DNA of 64,000 nucleotides from Methanocellales archaeon (GCA_030018435.1 JASEEY010000003.1:34950-98949); one strand, 5' to 3'. Positions 1-10,217 are shown, counted from the first letter of the stretch. The notes: generated by a model not told the origin, from the letters alone. Numbers and translations: made by a program.

Positions 1-430
1 TTAAACTCTCAAGTCTGGGCCCGAAGAAGAAGAGAAACAGCATGTTGAAAAGCAGGTGCACAAAGTTGGCGTGCAAAAACATATACGTTAACAGCGTCCA
101 AGGTCTTGCGATTACATGAGTTGGGTATAAGGCGAACATTTCATTGTACGGTGGAAATATCTGCAAGAAGAAAGATGCCACGCATATCATTAAAATCGCC
201 TGAGAATAACTGTATATGGGCAAGGAAATCTTTGGGCGCGTGATTTTGACCTCTCTGGAAATGGGAGAATATATGATGCCCTTGGAAGTGTTCCTTAGCC
301 CTGCCAAACCGGGGCAGTGATGTTTTTCTGGTAGCCTGTGCTCTACGCAGAATGCATCACCGCAGAATTTGCAAGTGAACGGCATGTATTCTTCCCGCCC
401 ACATATCATACATCTTTTCATGTTCATCAT
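1..430 (-). CDS. AN1-type zinc finger plus rhomboid-family intramembrane protease, truncated by window start
   Basis: Reverse-strand reading gives MMNMKRCMICGREEYMPFTCKFCGDAFCVEHRLPEKHHCPGL... followed by ...RPWTLLTYMFLHANFVHLLFNMLFLFFFGPRLES; Zn-finger cysteines and rhomboid HxxxN-like segment. Confidence 0.75.
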   Translation of the reverse strand, partial: MMNMKRCMICGREEYMPFTCKFCGDAFCVEHRLPEKHHCPGLAGLRNTSKGIIYSPISREVKITRPKISLPIYSYSQAILMICVASFFLQIFPPYNEMFALYPTHVIARPWTLLTYMFLHANFVHLLFNMLFLFFFGPRLESL

Positions 431-519
431 CGATTTTATGCGATTACTTATTACAACAAATAAAGATTGCTTTAAAACAACACTTTTTTACCATCAGCGC
501 GCGATACTCCCCTAGAACC

Positions 520-1545
520 ATGCGAACGATTGATTGGAGTGATGATAAAAACTGCATCGTATTCGTCGACCAGACCAAATTGCCTCTAGCGCGACATATC
601 GTCGAATGTGCAGATGTAGATGCTCTAGCAGAAGCAATACGATCTCTGAGCATCAGGGGCGCTCCAGCGCTTGGCGTTGCAGGCGCCTTTGGAGTTGCAC
701 TTGCGGCACAGACGAGTAAGGCGAAAAGCCCCATGGATCTTATACAAGAGCTGGAGGATGCCGCAGAGATTTTACGAAACACCAGACCAACTGCCGTAAA
801 CCTATCTTGGGGAATCGACAGAGTTCTCCGCAAGGCAAAGACTGGGCACTCGATAACTCACATCAAGGGGTTTGCCCTAGGAGAGGCGAAGGCAACAGCA
901 GACGAGGATGTAGAGATATGTAAAAAGATAGGCGTCAATGGAGTAAAATTACTGGAAGACGGCGATGTTGTGCTGACGCACTGCAATGCTGGCAGGATGG
1001 CGTGCGTGGACTGGGGCACCGCTCTTGGCATTGTTAGATCGGCCATAGAGGAAGGTAAGAGAGTAAAAGTCATCGCCACTGAGACGCGTCCATTGAATCA
1101 AGGCTCAAGGATAACGGCGTGGGAACTCCTCCAGGACAACATTCCTGTCACACTGATCACGGACAGCATGATCGGACATGTGGTAAGATCCGGGATGGTT
1201 GACGAAGTTCTCGTTGGTGCGGATCGCATTGTAGAGGATGCGGTATTCAACAAAATAGGTACGTACACGCTTTCAGTCGTAGCAAAGGAGCACAAGATAC
1301 CATTCTATGTTGCTACACCCATGTCAACGTTTGACTTTGAGAAACGTGCATCAGATGTTGAGATAGAGGAGCGGAGCCCACAGGAGTTAAAGCGCTTTGG
1401 GGATGAGCAGATTGCTCCATTGGATGTAAATGTCTACAATCCTGCATTTGACGTCACGCCAATGGATAACGTAACGGCTATTATCACCGAGCGCGGTGTG
1501 TTTTATCCGCCCCTTTCATTCGAAGAGCTTAAGGAGTTGAAATAG
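520..1545 (+). CDS. mtnA: S-methyl-5-thioribose-1-phosphate isomerase / eIF2B-like family
   Basis: SIRGAPALGVAGAFGVALA, THCNAGRMACVDWGTALG and ETRPLNQGSRITAWEL motifs. Confidence 0.85.
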   Translation: MRTIDWSDDKNCIVFVDQTKLPLARHIVECADVDALAEAIRSLSIRGAPALGVAGAFGVALAAQTSKAKSPMDLIQELEDAAEILRNTRPTAVNLSWGIDRVLRKAKTGHSITHIKGFALGEAKATADEDVEICKKIGVNGVKLLEDGDVVLTHCNAGRMACVDWGTALGIVRSAIEEGKRVKVIATETRPLNQGSRITAWELLQDNIPVTLITDSMIGHVVRSGMVDEVLVGADRIVEDAVFNKIGTYTLSVVAKEHKIPFYVATPMSTFDFEKRASDVEIEERSPQELKRFGDEQIAPLDVNVYNPAFDVTPMDNVTAIITERGVFYPPLSFEELKELK

Positions 1546-1560
1546 ATAAAGTAGGTATGA

Positions 1561-2223
1561 ATGACACTTGCCATAAATGTGATATGTAAGGATAAGCTAG
1601 GTGTGCTAAGGGATATCGCCGGCATCGTGGCAAAACACGGCGGCAATATAACCTATACACAGCAGTTCATCCTTGAGAGGGGTGTTCACAAGGGAAAAAG
1701 CTCCATCTACATGGAGATCGACGGAATAAAGGATCCAGGCACACTCGTATCAGACCTAACCTCGCAGGACATCGTGCACGAGGTCACCACTCCCCCTTCT
1801 TTCCAAGAGGTGTACGGCTCCAGAGTGATCGTGATTGGTGGCGGTGCACAGGTTGCCCAGGTTGCGATGGGTGCGGTTAACGAAGCAGACAGGCATAACA
1901 TCAGGGGCGAGCGCATCAGCGTTGATACGATTCCGTTAGTAGGAGAGGATGCCATTGCAGATGCAGTCGATGCGGTCTCGCGTCTCCATAGGGCGGCCAT
2001 TTTGGTCCTCGCCGGTTCGCTGATGGGGGGGCGCATCACAGAGGAGGTTAAAAAGTTGCGCAAGGCAGGCATTCCGGTAATCGCGCTCAATATGGCAGGA
2101 AGCGTGCCAGAGGCCGCAGATTTAGTTGTTACGGATCCAGTTCAAGCTGGCACGTTTGCAGTGATGCATGTTGCTAGGACGGCTGAGTTTGACATCAATA
2201 GGGTTAGGGGACGACGATTTTAG
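1561..2223 (+). CDS. ACT domain-containing DUF5612-type protein
   Basis: N-terminal ACT domain (INVICKDKLGVLRDIAGIVAKHGGNI) plus C-terminal nucleotide-binding-like domain. Confidence 0.7.
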   Translation: MTLAINVICKDKLGVLRDIAGIVAKHGGNITYTQQFILERGVHKGKSSIYMEIDGIKDPGTLVSDLTSQDIVHEVTTPPSFQEVYGSRVIVIGGGAQVAQVAMGAVNEADRHNIRGERISVDTIPLVGEDAIADAVDAVSRLHRAAILVLAGSLMGGRITEEVKKLRKAGIPVIALNMAGSVPEAADLVVTDPVQAGTFAVMHVARTAEFDINRVRGRRF

Positions 2224-2981
2224 AACAGACTAGAGAGCAAAGACTTCTTCACCCTACACAGATCGATGAAAGCACAAGATTCACATGGAACTTTTCTCGG
2301 CTTATCTGGAAGGGGGCCGTCTATGACCTTTTGAACCCCATTCTTGATTCGCAGTGCTATCCTTTTGTCGGCGTGTTTGATGTTAACATCGCGAAATTCT
2401 CCATACCTAGCGTATTCAATTAGGCCGCAATTAACAGGGTTATTAAACGTTTCCTTAACCAGGAGCGCGTATGCAGCTAGCTGTATTCTTTCATCCTTCC
2501 ATACTCCGTATTCAGGTTTGTTACCAGTTTTGATAATAGATGGGAGAATTTCACCGTTGATTAACACCAACTTATCTGGGCGACCTGACATGTCTAAGCG
2601 TCTGGAATGCATCAGGTATTCCTTTTTCCATGGCACAATTCGCTGAAGCAGCACATCTTTGCCAAGTACGCCAATGGCATTTTCCATACCAGCTATAATA
2701 CCATCGACATCAATGTTTGATATGGCATCCATGATCTGGGATTTTTCTATCGCACTCAAGTCGCCCTGGGCATCGTTTGCGATGTCGTTTAAATAAGCGG
2801 GCAACTCGCCCAGATCGTCATTTTTAATCAACAAAGGGAACCTGTATGCGAGTTCTTTGAGCAACAAATGTTCTACGTACTCGGTGGCGATTACTCTATC
2901 CAACTTGTATCCACGAGATACGAAATACGCCTGGCGCGGACATGACATATAGAGAACTATGTCAGATGCCCTAACGGTCAA
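2220..2981 (-). CDS. Cas4/Dna2-like RecB-family nuclease, not CRISPR-associated here
   Basis: SDIVLYMSCPRQAYF N-terminal Cys motif, GRPDKLVLINGEILPSIIKTG nuclease core, C-terminal CESCAFIDLC Fe-S cysteines. Confidence 0.65.
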   Translation of the reverse strand: MTVRASDIVLYMSCPRQAYFVSRGYKLDRVIATEYVEHLLLKELAYRFPLLIKNDDLGELPAYLNDIANDAQGDLSAIEKSQIMDAISNIDVDGIIAGMENAIGVLGKDVLLQRIVPWKKEYLMHSRRLDMSGRPDKLVLINGEILPSIIKTGNKPEYGVWKDERIQLAAYALLVKETFNNPVNCGLIEYARYGEFRDVNIKHADKRIALRIKNGVQKVIDGPLPDKPRKVPCESCAFIDLCRVKKSLLSSLF

Positions 2982-4090
2982 TCTCCCAATCCCTTCAAAA
3001 CGTCATTGGCATTTTCAGCCGAGATGAGTCTACTTCTACCCTTGGCACCCTTACCAGAATACCTGGTGTTGATGAGTTTAATCGCATCCAGCTTGTTCAG
3101 CATTTCATGAAATCGCGTGTATCCTAACTTTGTCCTTTCTTGGAACTTTTTGTATAGTTCTCCTGCCTTGATCTCTCCGCCCTCTGCGATTAGTTTGAGT
3201 AGCACCCTTTCACCATCTTCCAGCGATGAGATGATGTGCTTCAGATGAACAGATTTTGAGCTTTCATACGCCTTGTCCACATCTTCCAGCGATATGCACT
3301 TACTGGCTCTGCGCTCTGCATTCAGCCCAGCCTTCTTGAGCAAGTCGATGCCCACTCGTAAGTCACCGGAATTTTCGACATATTCGACGATCTTGTTCAA
3401 AACATCCTCTGAGACGACATCTGAAAAAAATCCATACTTGATCCTGTTCGACAGTATATCATGGATCTCATCGTGTGTATATGGCGGGAAGGGTATTTCC
3501 CGTGGTAGGAACACGGATGCAACTCTCACATCCAACGGGTACCGCATCTTCACATCACTCAAAATACCAATGACGCCAATTCTCGCCTTGGGCTGCACCT
3601 CATGTGCTCGCAGGAGTGTGTAAAGCACATCGTTCACCTCATTTTCATAAAACAAGTAATTGACATCATCCAAGGCAGCGATCAGCACCCTCTCCTTTCC
3701 TACCAGGTGCTTCACTGTCTCCTCAAATATCTTTTTGAACGAAACACCCGATGATGGCGGCGCATATCCGTAAATCTTCTGGAATACTCTGGAGAAAACC
3801 TCATACTTGGTATTGTCGACCTGACAATTGATGTGAACGGGAATTACAGATGATGTATGCTTCTCAATCTCTTCAAATATTTTGAGTACGGCAGTGGTCT
3901 TTCCCGTGCCCGGTGGACCCAAACAGAGCGTGTTGATGGGTCTTATACCCCTCATAGCAGGGCGTATGCTGAACATCAACTCCTCCATCTGGGATTCCCT
4001 GTGCAGAAAGTGCTCCGGCACGTAGTCCAGCTCAAACATCTCGCCGTTCTTGAAGATCGTTTGATCCCATAATAGTGTGTCTTCGACCAT
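2978..4090 (-). CDS. cdc6: Orc1/Cdc6 replication initiator
   Basis: GPPGTGKTTAVLKIFEEIE Walker A, AALDDVNYL Walker B, C-terminal winged helix. Confidence 0.85.
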   Translation of the reverse strand: MVEDTLLWDQTIFKNGEMFELDYVPEHFLHRESQMEELMFSIRPAMRGIRPINTLCLGPPGTGKTTAVLKIFEEIEKHTSSVIPVHINCQVDNTKYEVFSRVFQKIYGYAPPSSGVSFKKIFEETVKHLVGKERVLIAALDDVNYLFYENEVNDVLYTLLRAHEVQPKARIGVIGILSDVKMRYPLDVRVASVFLPREIPFPPYTHDEIHDILSNRIKYGFFSDVVSEDVLNKIVEYVENSGDLRVGIDLLKKAGLNAERRASKCISLEDVDKAYESSKSVHLKHIISSLEDGERVLLKLIAEGGEIKAGELYKKFQERTKLGYTRFHEMLNKLDAIKLINTRYSGKGAKGRSRLISAENANDVLKGLGD

Positions 4091-4207
4091 TTTGAACTCC
4101 TGAGAATACTTTCGCCCTACTCTAAGATTACTTTTTCATACTTATTCTTTTAGTGATGTTTATTAGACATAGGGTACTATTAAACATTCAAGCCATGGAG
4201 ATGAAAA

Positions 4208-4672
4208 ATGACTGACTTTGAACGAGAACTAGTCAAATCTTTTAACCGGTTTTTTGAACAGGGTAAGGTAGAGGGCATCGCCTATAGGCTAAAACAGCAT
4301 AGGTTCGCATCGCAAATAGTCGATGTGTTGGTTGATTCCTCGCATAAGGATTTTTACTTGGGCATCGAATGCAAGAGCGTGTCAACTGACAAAGGGGCTG
4401 TTGCACTTTATTTCACTCAACATTTTAGCGCCGGCCAGATTCCGCGCATAGATGATTTTCTCAAAAAGTCCGGCCGAAGAGGGGTTTTGGCGGTCGAACT
4501 CAGAAGAGGTAGCGGCAAATCGAGGGGGGCACATATCATAAAATGGACAGAACTAAGAAAACGGTATGCCAAGGGTTCAGTTGGCTTTACGGTGGATGAG
4601 ATCGTGCGTTCTCCAGAAATACACAGGAAAGGCGCTCACTATGTAATTGAGCCTAGAGTATGGGGAGATTGA
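4208..4672 (+). CDS. Holliday-junction-resolvase-like / PD-(D/E)XK nuclease family protein
   Basis: FERELVKSFNRFFEQGKVEGIAYRLKQHRFASQIVDVLVDS...LGIECKSVS resembles Hjc-type core (D...ECKS). Confidence 0.55.
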   Translation: MTDFERELVKSFNRFFEQGKVEGIAYRLKQHRFASQIVDVLVDSSHKDFYLGIECKSVSTDKGAVALYFTQHFSAGQIPRIDDFLKKSGRRGVLAVELRRGSGKSRGAHIIKWTELRKRYAKGSVGFTVDEIVRSPEIHRKGAHYVIEPRVWGD

Positions 4673-4673
4673 G

Positions 4674-5513
4674 ATGATGCCGATTACTGATAATCACATG
4701 CACATCGATTTGCAAGGTCTTGGGATTATGGCTGTTGAGCAGTTTCAGAGGGCGGGAGGCACGCACATATTCTTGGTTTCGAAGACGACGCAGAGTTTTG
4801 GCATCGAGGTCGCATCTCCAGATGATTTCAAATCGGCGTTTGAGCACACCGTAAAGATCGCGGATGTGATTAACGAGCAAACAGAAGTGACGGCTTTTCC
4901 AGTCCTCGGGATTCATCCCGCAGAGCTCACGAGATTGACAAAACGTTTCGAACTGAATAGGGCTAAAGCGCTAATATGTCGTGGCTTGGATATCGCCATC
5001 GATTTTGTAAAAGAAGGACGGGCGATCGCCATCAAGACGGGGAGACCTCACTATGAGGTTAGCGATGCTGAGTGGCGTGCATCCAATGAAATCATGTTTT
5101 ATGGAATGAAATTGGCAAGCGAAGCAGGATGCGCTGTTCAGCTGCACACCGAGAGTACAACTCCAGATAGTTTGGCAGAGATATCTAAGATGGCAAATAG
5201 GGCTGGATTAGCCCTAGACAGAATAGTCAAGCATTATTCTGCCCCCATGATACCCGAGTACCAAAATGTCGGCATTTTTCCATCAATACTCGCCAGTGAG
5301 GATACGTTGGATGTCGCTTTATCGCAAGGGAATAGGTTCATGATGGAAACTGACTATATCGATGACCCTGACAGACCAGGCGTCGTTCTCGGACCAAAAA
5401 CCGTTCCACGTAGGACGAAACAGTTTATCAAAAAAGGTATTGATGAGGATGTGTTTTGGACGGTCCATAAAGATCATCCAGAAAAAGTATATGGAGTTAA
5501 GATAAATATCTAG
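4674..5513 (+). CDS. TatD-family metal-dependent hydrolase
   Basis: MMPITDNHMHIDLQGLG; FPVLGIHPAEL; AVQLHTES; METDYIDD motifs. Confidence 0.75.
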   Translation: MMPITDNHMHIDLQGLGIMAVEQFQRAGGTHIFLVSKTTQSFGIEVASPDDFKSAFEHTVKIADVINEQTEVTAFPVLGIHPAELTRLTKRFELNRAKALICRGLDIAIDFVKEGRAIAIKTGRPHYEVSDAEWRASNEIMFYGMKLASEAGCAVQLHTESTTPDSLAEISKMANRAGLALDRIVKHYSAPMIPEYQNVGIFPSILASEDTLDVALSQGNRFMMETDYIDDPDRPGVVLGPKTVPRRTKQFIKKGIDEDVFWTVHKDHPEKVYGVKINI

Positions 5514-5536
5514 TACGAAAAAGAAGAGTTGAAAAA

Positions 5537-8500
5537 ATGGTGGGCGATACAGTTTCCAGATGGGAGGAATTTTTAGAGCAGTATTACAAGGAGCATATCC
5601 TTCAGTTAGCCAGTACGTATCCAGAGGAGCGCAGCCTGTTCATAGAATTTCCAGATATCGTTAAAAAAGATCCTGAGCTAGCGGACGCCCTGTTGGAGCG
5701 ACCTCATGAAATTCTACCAGATCTGGAGGAGTCCCTAAGAACCTTCGCCACACCGACTGGTGAGCCACTGGATGATGCGCACGTCAGGATAGTTAAAATT
5801 CCCGATAGAGTTCAGATCAGAAAATTGAGGAGTGACAACATATCCAGACTGATCGCGATAGAGGGGCTGGTGCGCAAGGCAACGGCCGTACGCCCCAAAA
5901 TTGTCAACGCTGCCTTTGATTGTTTGAGGTGTGGCCATACCACCCACAAGGAGCAGACTGGAACGAAGTTTACCGAGCCCTATGCGTGTGAGAATGAGTC
6001 GTGCGACAGGAAGGGGCCGTTCAAATTGAATTTAAACGAATCGATTTTTGTGGACGCACAGAAGCTGCAGATTCAGGAATCCCCAGAGGATTTAAGGGGT
6101 GGAGAACAGCCTCAAACCCTGGACGTAAACGTGGAGGATGACCTAGCAGGAATTGTGACTCCAGGTGACAGGATTATCGTCACCGGTATCCTCCACTCCT
6201 ACCAGCGAACCTCTCCAGTGGGGAAGAGCACGTTTTTCGATGTATACCTTGAGTGCATCTCCATCGAGATACAGGAGCAGGAATTCGAGGAGCTGGACAT
6301 CTCCAAGGAAGAAGAAAAGGAGATTCTCAAGCTATCAGAGATGCCAAATATTTACGAAACTGTGATCAATTCGATTGCGCCTACCATTTTTGGGTATAAC
6401 GACATTAAGGAGGCGATAGCACTTCAGTTGTTCGCTGGCGTGGCAAAGTTGCTTCCGGATGGCACTAGGGTGAGAGGCGATGTTCATGTGCTCCTGGTCG
6501 GAGATCCAGGCACCGCTAAATCCCAATTGCTCAGGTACATCGCGACACTCGCCCCTAGGGGCATTTATACGAGTGGCAAGGGCACGACGGCAGCTGGGCT
6601 AACAGCGACGGCTGTTAGGGACGAATTTGGAGAGGGGCGCTGGACTCTTGAGGCGGGTGCACTCGTGCTCGCAGACAAAGGTGTCGCTGCAGTTGACGAA
6701 CTCGACAAGATGAGAGATGAGGATAGAAGCGCATTGCATGAGGCGATGGAACAGCAATCGTATCATCCATCCACTGAGATACTGCTTTCTGATGGACGAA
6801 AGGTGAAAATTGGGGAGTACGTTGATGGTTTGTTTAATAAAAATGAAGATAAGATCATCAAAGGTGTAGATTGCGAGATACTACCTTTGTGCGCTAACGC
6901 GCTAAAACGTAGCATGCTCCCAAGAGAATTCCTGTTTAGCACCGACTTCAATGCGATTTTTAAACTACCGATCGATAGAGTGAGCAGGCATGTCCCACCA
7001 GATAGGTTTGTCCAGATCAAATACTCTAATGGTAGAGAGATCATAGTCACACCAGAGCACCCCATATACGTATTCAGACATGGGGCAGTAGGTTGCGTCC
7101 CAGCGATAGACGTCGAGGAGAATGATTTTATTCCAGCCCCTAGGGTTGTGCCAAACTATGATTCAGTAATAGAACTACATCAAATCGACAGAACACACGT
7201 GCATGAAAAAGACATCGTTTTTCCTGGCACTCTTTCTCCAGACTTAGCAGCAATATTGGGATTCCTGATATCTGAGGGACATTCATACCGAGGATCAAGC
7301 GCTGAAATTGGTTTTTCGAATACTAATAATGGACTATTGGATAGCATGTCAAGGTTAATGATGAACGTATTTGGCGTTAACTATTCTTGGAACTCCAATG
7401 CTTATGGTACTATAACCCTGAGGTATGTCTCCACTCGCCTTCACAGATGGTTTGCTGACAACTTCCCTGAGATGATGCGAACGGCAAAGGATAAACGAGT
7501 ACCAGCGAAGATTCTTGGTACATCAAAGGATAACATAAGGGAATTCTTGAGGACTGCATTTCTTGGAGATGGCGGGGTGGAATCGACAGCGATCTGCTAT
7601 CGCACAGCATCTAAAGGACTTGCAGAGGATTATCAAGATCTACTACTTAAGCTAGGCATAGCTTCACGAATTGTCCAAGATGTGCATAACCATTCCTATA
7701 AAACGTATATCGCGGGTGACTCGCTAGGGGCATTCTACGATCAAATTGTCGATTTTGAGGATGTTAGGTGCTGCAAAATACGGTCGATGGTATCAAAGAG
7801 TAAAGAGACGCTACGACACCATGATGTAGTCCCAACCGATGTCGCACGTGTTGTGATAAAATCCCTGAAATCGTTGGGGATGGTAAATGATGGTTACTTC
7901 TGTCGGCATCTCAACAAAGATCATGGAATAACTGTCGATACGATGAAGAAATACGTACATCGCTTACGGGATCGATATGAGGAAATACAAGAAGCGCTCA
8001 AACTTGACATTTCACTGCGTGAGTTGCGGGATAGGGTTAACTGGTCGCAGCGACAGCTAGCAGATGAGATGGGCGTTTTCAGAAGTACGATAGATTACCT
8101 GGAGCGTGGTGGATATAATGAGGAGAGAAGAGGAGAAATCCTACAGAAAGCAAAACAAGTGATATCTAACTCGATATCTAGCACCTTAAAGAATATCTTG
8201 GAGCTCGACCGATTATTGAACTCAGATATTAGATTTTTACGCGTAACAAGTGTGAAGGTGGTTCCAAACAAGGGCAAGTATAGGACAAATTGGGTTTACG
8301 ACGTTACAGTTGAGCCGACACACAATTTCATAAGCCATGGCGTGGTGCTACACAACACGGTCAGCATAGCCAAGGCAGGTGTCATGGCCATGTTGAGGTC
8401 GAGATGCGCGCTACTTGGCGCTGCTAATCCCAAATATGGGAGGTTTGATAGGTACGAGTCAATAGCAGAACAGATCAATTTGCCACCTACGCTTTTGTCC

Positions 8501-9217
8501 AGATTTGACTTGATTTTCCCCCTTGCAGATGAGCCAGATGAAACGCTGGATACAAACATCGCGGAGCACATCCTGCGGGCGCATTATGCCGGAGAGTTGG
8601 CAGAACACGCTAAGAAATTTCCTTCTGGAAAAATCACCAAGGAGGACGTGAAGTCTGCCATGGAGATGATTCAGCCAGAGATCGGGCCTGAGCTGTTCAG
8701 AAAATACATCGCATATGCCAAGCGAATATACCCAATAATGGTGGATGATGCCAAGCAGCGGTTGACCGAGTTCTATTTAGGACTGCGCAAACAGGGCATA
8801 GGTATCGATTCACCAGTTCCCGTGACCGCACGTTCCTTAGAGGCACTGGTGCGGTTAGCGGAGGCTTCTGCAAGAATTAGGCTGAGCGATGCCATCACAG
8901 AAGAGGATGCAAATAGAGCTATAAGAATCGTGGAATCGTGTCTGAGGAAGGTGGCAGTCGATCCTGAGACAGGGCAGTTCGATGTTGATATAATAGCAGT
9001 CGGAACCAGCAAGAGCCAGCGAGATAAGATCAAAATACTCAGGGAGATCATACGGGAACTTGAGAAAGAGCATGGGGGGAGAGCGCCTAAGGAGGATATC
9101 TATGACAAGGCACAGGCGCAGGGTATCTCCAAGGATATAGTCGAGGAGCTCATCGCCAAACTAAAACAACAGGGAGACATCTTCGAGCCCGCTACAGGGT
9201 ACCTCAAATTGGCATAG
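5537..9217 (+). CDS. mcm: Replicative DNA helicase MCM, interrupted by an in-frame intein
   Basis: MCM N-domain zinc motif CLRCGHTTHKEQ...C, GDPGTAKSQLLRYIATLAPRGIYTSGKG, VDELDKM, SRFDLIF; intein between EAMEQQ and TVSIAKAG. Confidence 0.95.
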   Translation: MVGDTVSRWEEFLEQYYKEHILQLASTYPEERSLFIEFPDIVKKDPELADALLERPHEILPDLEESLRTFATPTGEPLDDAHVRIVKIPDRVQIRKLRSDNISRLIAIEGLVRKATAVRPKIVNAAFDCLRCGHTTHKEQTGTKFTEPYACENESCDRKGPFKLNLNESIFVDAQKLQIQESPEDLRGGEQPQTLDVNVEDDLAGIVTPGDRIIVTGILHSYQRTSPVGKSTFFDVYLECISIEIQEQEFEELDISKEEEKEILKLSEMPNIYETVINSIAPTIFGYNDIKEAIALQLFAGVAKLLPDGTRVRGDVHVLLVGDPGTAKSQLLRYIATLAPRGIYTSGKGTTAAGLTATAVRDEFGEGRWTLEAGALVLADKGVAAVDELDKMRDEDRSALHEAMEQQSYHPSTEILLSDGRKVKIGEYVDGLFNKNEDKIIKGVDCEILPLCANALKRSMLPREFLFSTDFNAIFKLPIDRVSRHVPPDRFVQIKYSNGREIIVTPEHPIYVFRHGAVGCVPAIDVEENDFIPAPRVVPNYDSVIELHQIDRTHVHEKDIVFPGTLSPDLAAILGFLISEGHSYRGSSAEIGFSNTNNGLLDSMSRLMMNVFGVNYSWNSNAYGTITLRYVSTRLHRWFADNFPEMMRTAKDKRVPAKILGTSKDNIREFLRTAFLGDGGVESTAICYRTASKGLAEDYQDLLLKLGIASRIVQDVHNHSYKTYIAGDSLGAFYDQIVDFEDVRCCKIRSMVSKSKETLRHHDVVPTDVARVVIKSLKSLGMVNDGYFCRHLNKDHGITVDTMKKYVHRLRDRYEEIQEALKLDISLRELRDRVNWSQRQLADEMGVFRSTIDYLERGGYNEERRGEILQKAKQVISNSISSTLKNILELDRLLNSDIRFLRVTSVKVVPNKGKYRTNWVYDVTVEPTHNFISHGVVLHNTVSIAKAGVMAMLRSRCALLGAANPKYGRFDRYESIAEQINLPPTLLSRFDLIFPLADEPDETLDTNIAEHILRAHYAGELAEHAKKFPSGKITKEDVKSAMEMIQPEIGPELFRKYIAYAKRIYPIMVDDAKQRLTEFYLGLRKQGIGIDSPVPVTARSLEALVRLAEASARIRLSDAITEEDANRAIRIVESCLRKVAVDPETGQFDVDIIAVGTSKSQRDKIKILREIIRELEKEHGGRAPKEDIYDKAQAQGISKDIVEELIAKLKQQGDIFEPATGYLKLA
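6758..8356 (+). mobile_element. MCM intein, 533 aa, with LAGLIDADG-type homing endonuclease region and a helix-turn-helix segment
   Basis: Starts SYHPSTEILLSDGRKVKIGEY (Ser1), block-like ILGFLISEGHS and FLRTAFLGDGGVES (DOD motifs), ISLRELRDRVNWSQRQLADEMGVFRSTIDYLERG HTH, ends VEPTHNFISHGVVLHN with Thr+1. Confidence 0.92.
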
Positions 9218-9219
9218 AC

Positions 9220-9510
9220 ATGTATCTCAAGATTTACAAATGTGGACCCGAGATCATGGTTGCAGTATGTGACAGGGACATCCTCGGAAAAACGTTCTCC
9301 GAGGGCGAGCTCAGAATTCAGGCATTGGAGTCGTTTTACAAGGGTGATTTGGTCACTGAGGGTGTGGCAGTAGAGGCGCTTAAAAAAGCGACCATTGCCA
9401 ATCTATTGGGGAAAAAGGCAGTTAGTTGCGCGCTAAAAAATGGAATTATCGCAAAGGAGAATATCATAACGATAGCCGGCGTACCGCATGCCCAGATGGT
9501 GAGGATGTAA
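9220..9510 (+). CDS. DUF424 domain-containing protein
   Basis: MYLKIYKCGPEIMVAVCDRDILGKTFSEGELRI...ANLLGKKAVSCALKNGII. Confidence 0.75.
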   Translation: MYLKIYKCGPEIMVAVCDRDILGKTFSEGELRIQALESFYKGDLVTEGVAVEALKKATIANLLGKKAVSCALKNGIIAKENIITIAGVPHAQMVRM

Positions 9511-9512
9511 AA

Positions 9513-10217
9513 ATGACATCTCCTCTTTTTTGTCCTAGGTGTGGTCGCGCATCGGAAGGTGGACTTTGCGCCCAATGCTTCTTGGAACGTTTTGCTCTGG
9601 TCGAGTGCCCTCCGCTAAAAATCAAGGTTTGTCCTACCTGTAACTCTTGTTTCTGGAGGGGGAAATGGATGGAAGATGACGTCCTTGATCTGGCAATTTC
9701 GCTCGTGAAAAGTCAATTGACGATTAATCCTGTGGCTGAAGATGTACGTACTATTTTTGAGCCTGAAATGCTAGGCGAGAATGCCGTAAAAGTGCATATA
9801 CATGTCGATGCTGTGGTGAAAGGCGAGAGCACATTCAGGGAACATGACGCTATGGTCAGAATCAAAAAGGAATCTTGCGACAGGTGCAGGAGAATTGCTG
9901 GAGGTTACTATGCTGCCATCGTGCAGGTCCGGGCAGAAGGGCGCTTTCCCACGCCAGAAGAAAGGTCAAAATCCAAGAAAATCGCGCAGGACGTGATTCG
10001 GAGGGTTCAGAAAAGCGACAGAATGGCGTTCATCTCGAACGTAGAGGAGTTAAAAGAGGGCATAGATATCTACGTTGGCTCTACCAAACTCGGCAGGCAG
10101 ATATCCAAGGCGATCGCTACCGAGCTTGGAGGGGCATTTTCCGAATCCGCAAAATTGGTTGGACGTAAGGATGGAAAAAACCAGTACAGAGTTTCATATG
10201 CGGTCCGCCTCAGATAA
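9513..10217 (+). CDS. NMD3-related protein
   Basis: Repeated CxxC zinc motifs (CPRCGRASEGGLCAQC; CPTCNSCFWRGKW; CDRCRRIAGGYYAAIVQVRAEGR); ATG at 9513, downstream of the track start. Confidence 0.8.
   Translation: MTSPLFCPRCGRASEGGLCAQCFLERFALVECPPLKIKVCPTCNSCFWRGKWMEDDVLDLAISLVKSQLTINPVAEDVRTIFEPEMLGENAVKVHIHVDAVVKGESTFREHDAMVRIKKESCDRCRRIAGGYYAAIVQVRAEGRFPTPEERSKSKKIAQDVIRRVQKSDRMAFISNVEELKEGIDIYVGSTKLGRQISKAIATELGGAFSESAKLVGRKDGKNQYRVSYAVRLR

Noticed and set aside
2220-2981. Cas4-like gene as evidence for a CRISPR-Cas locus
   Set aside because: No other cas genes or repeat arrays in the window; Cas4/RecB-like nucleases often occur outside CRISPR loci.
5537-9217. 1226-aa MCM as a novel domain fusion
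   Set aside because: The extra about 530 aa has intein boundaries (Ser1...HN/Thr+1) and LAGLIDADG motifs, so it is an intein.
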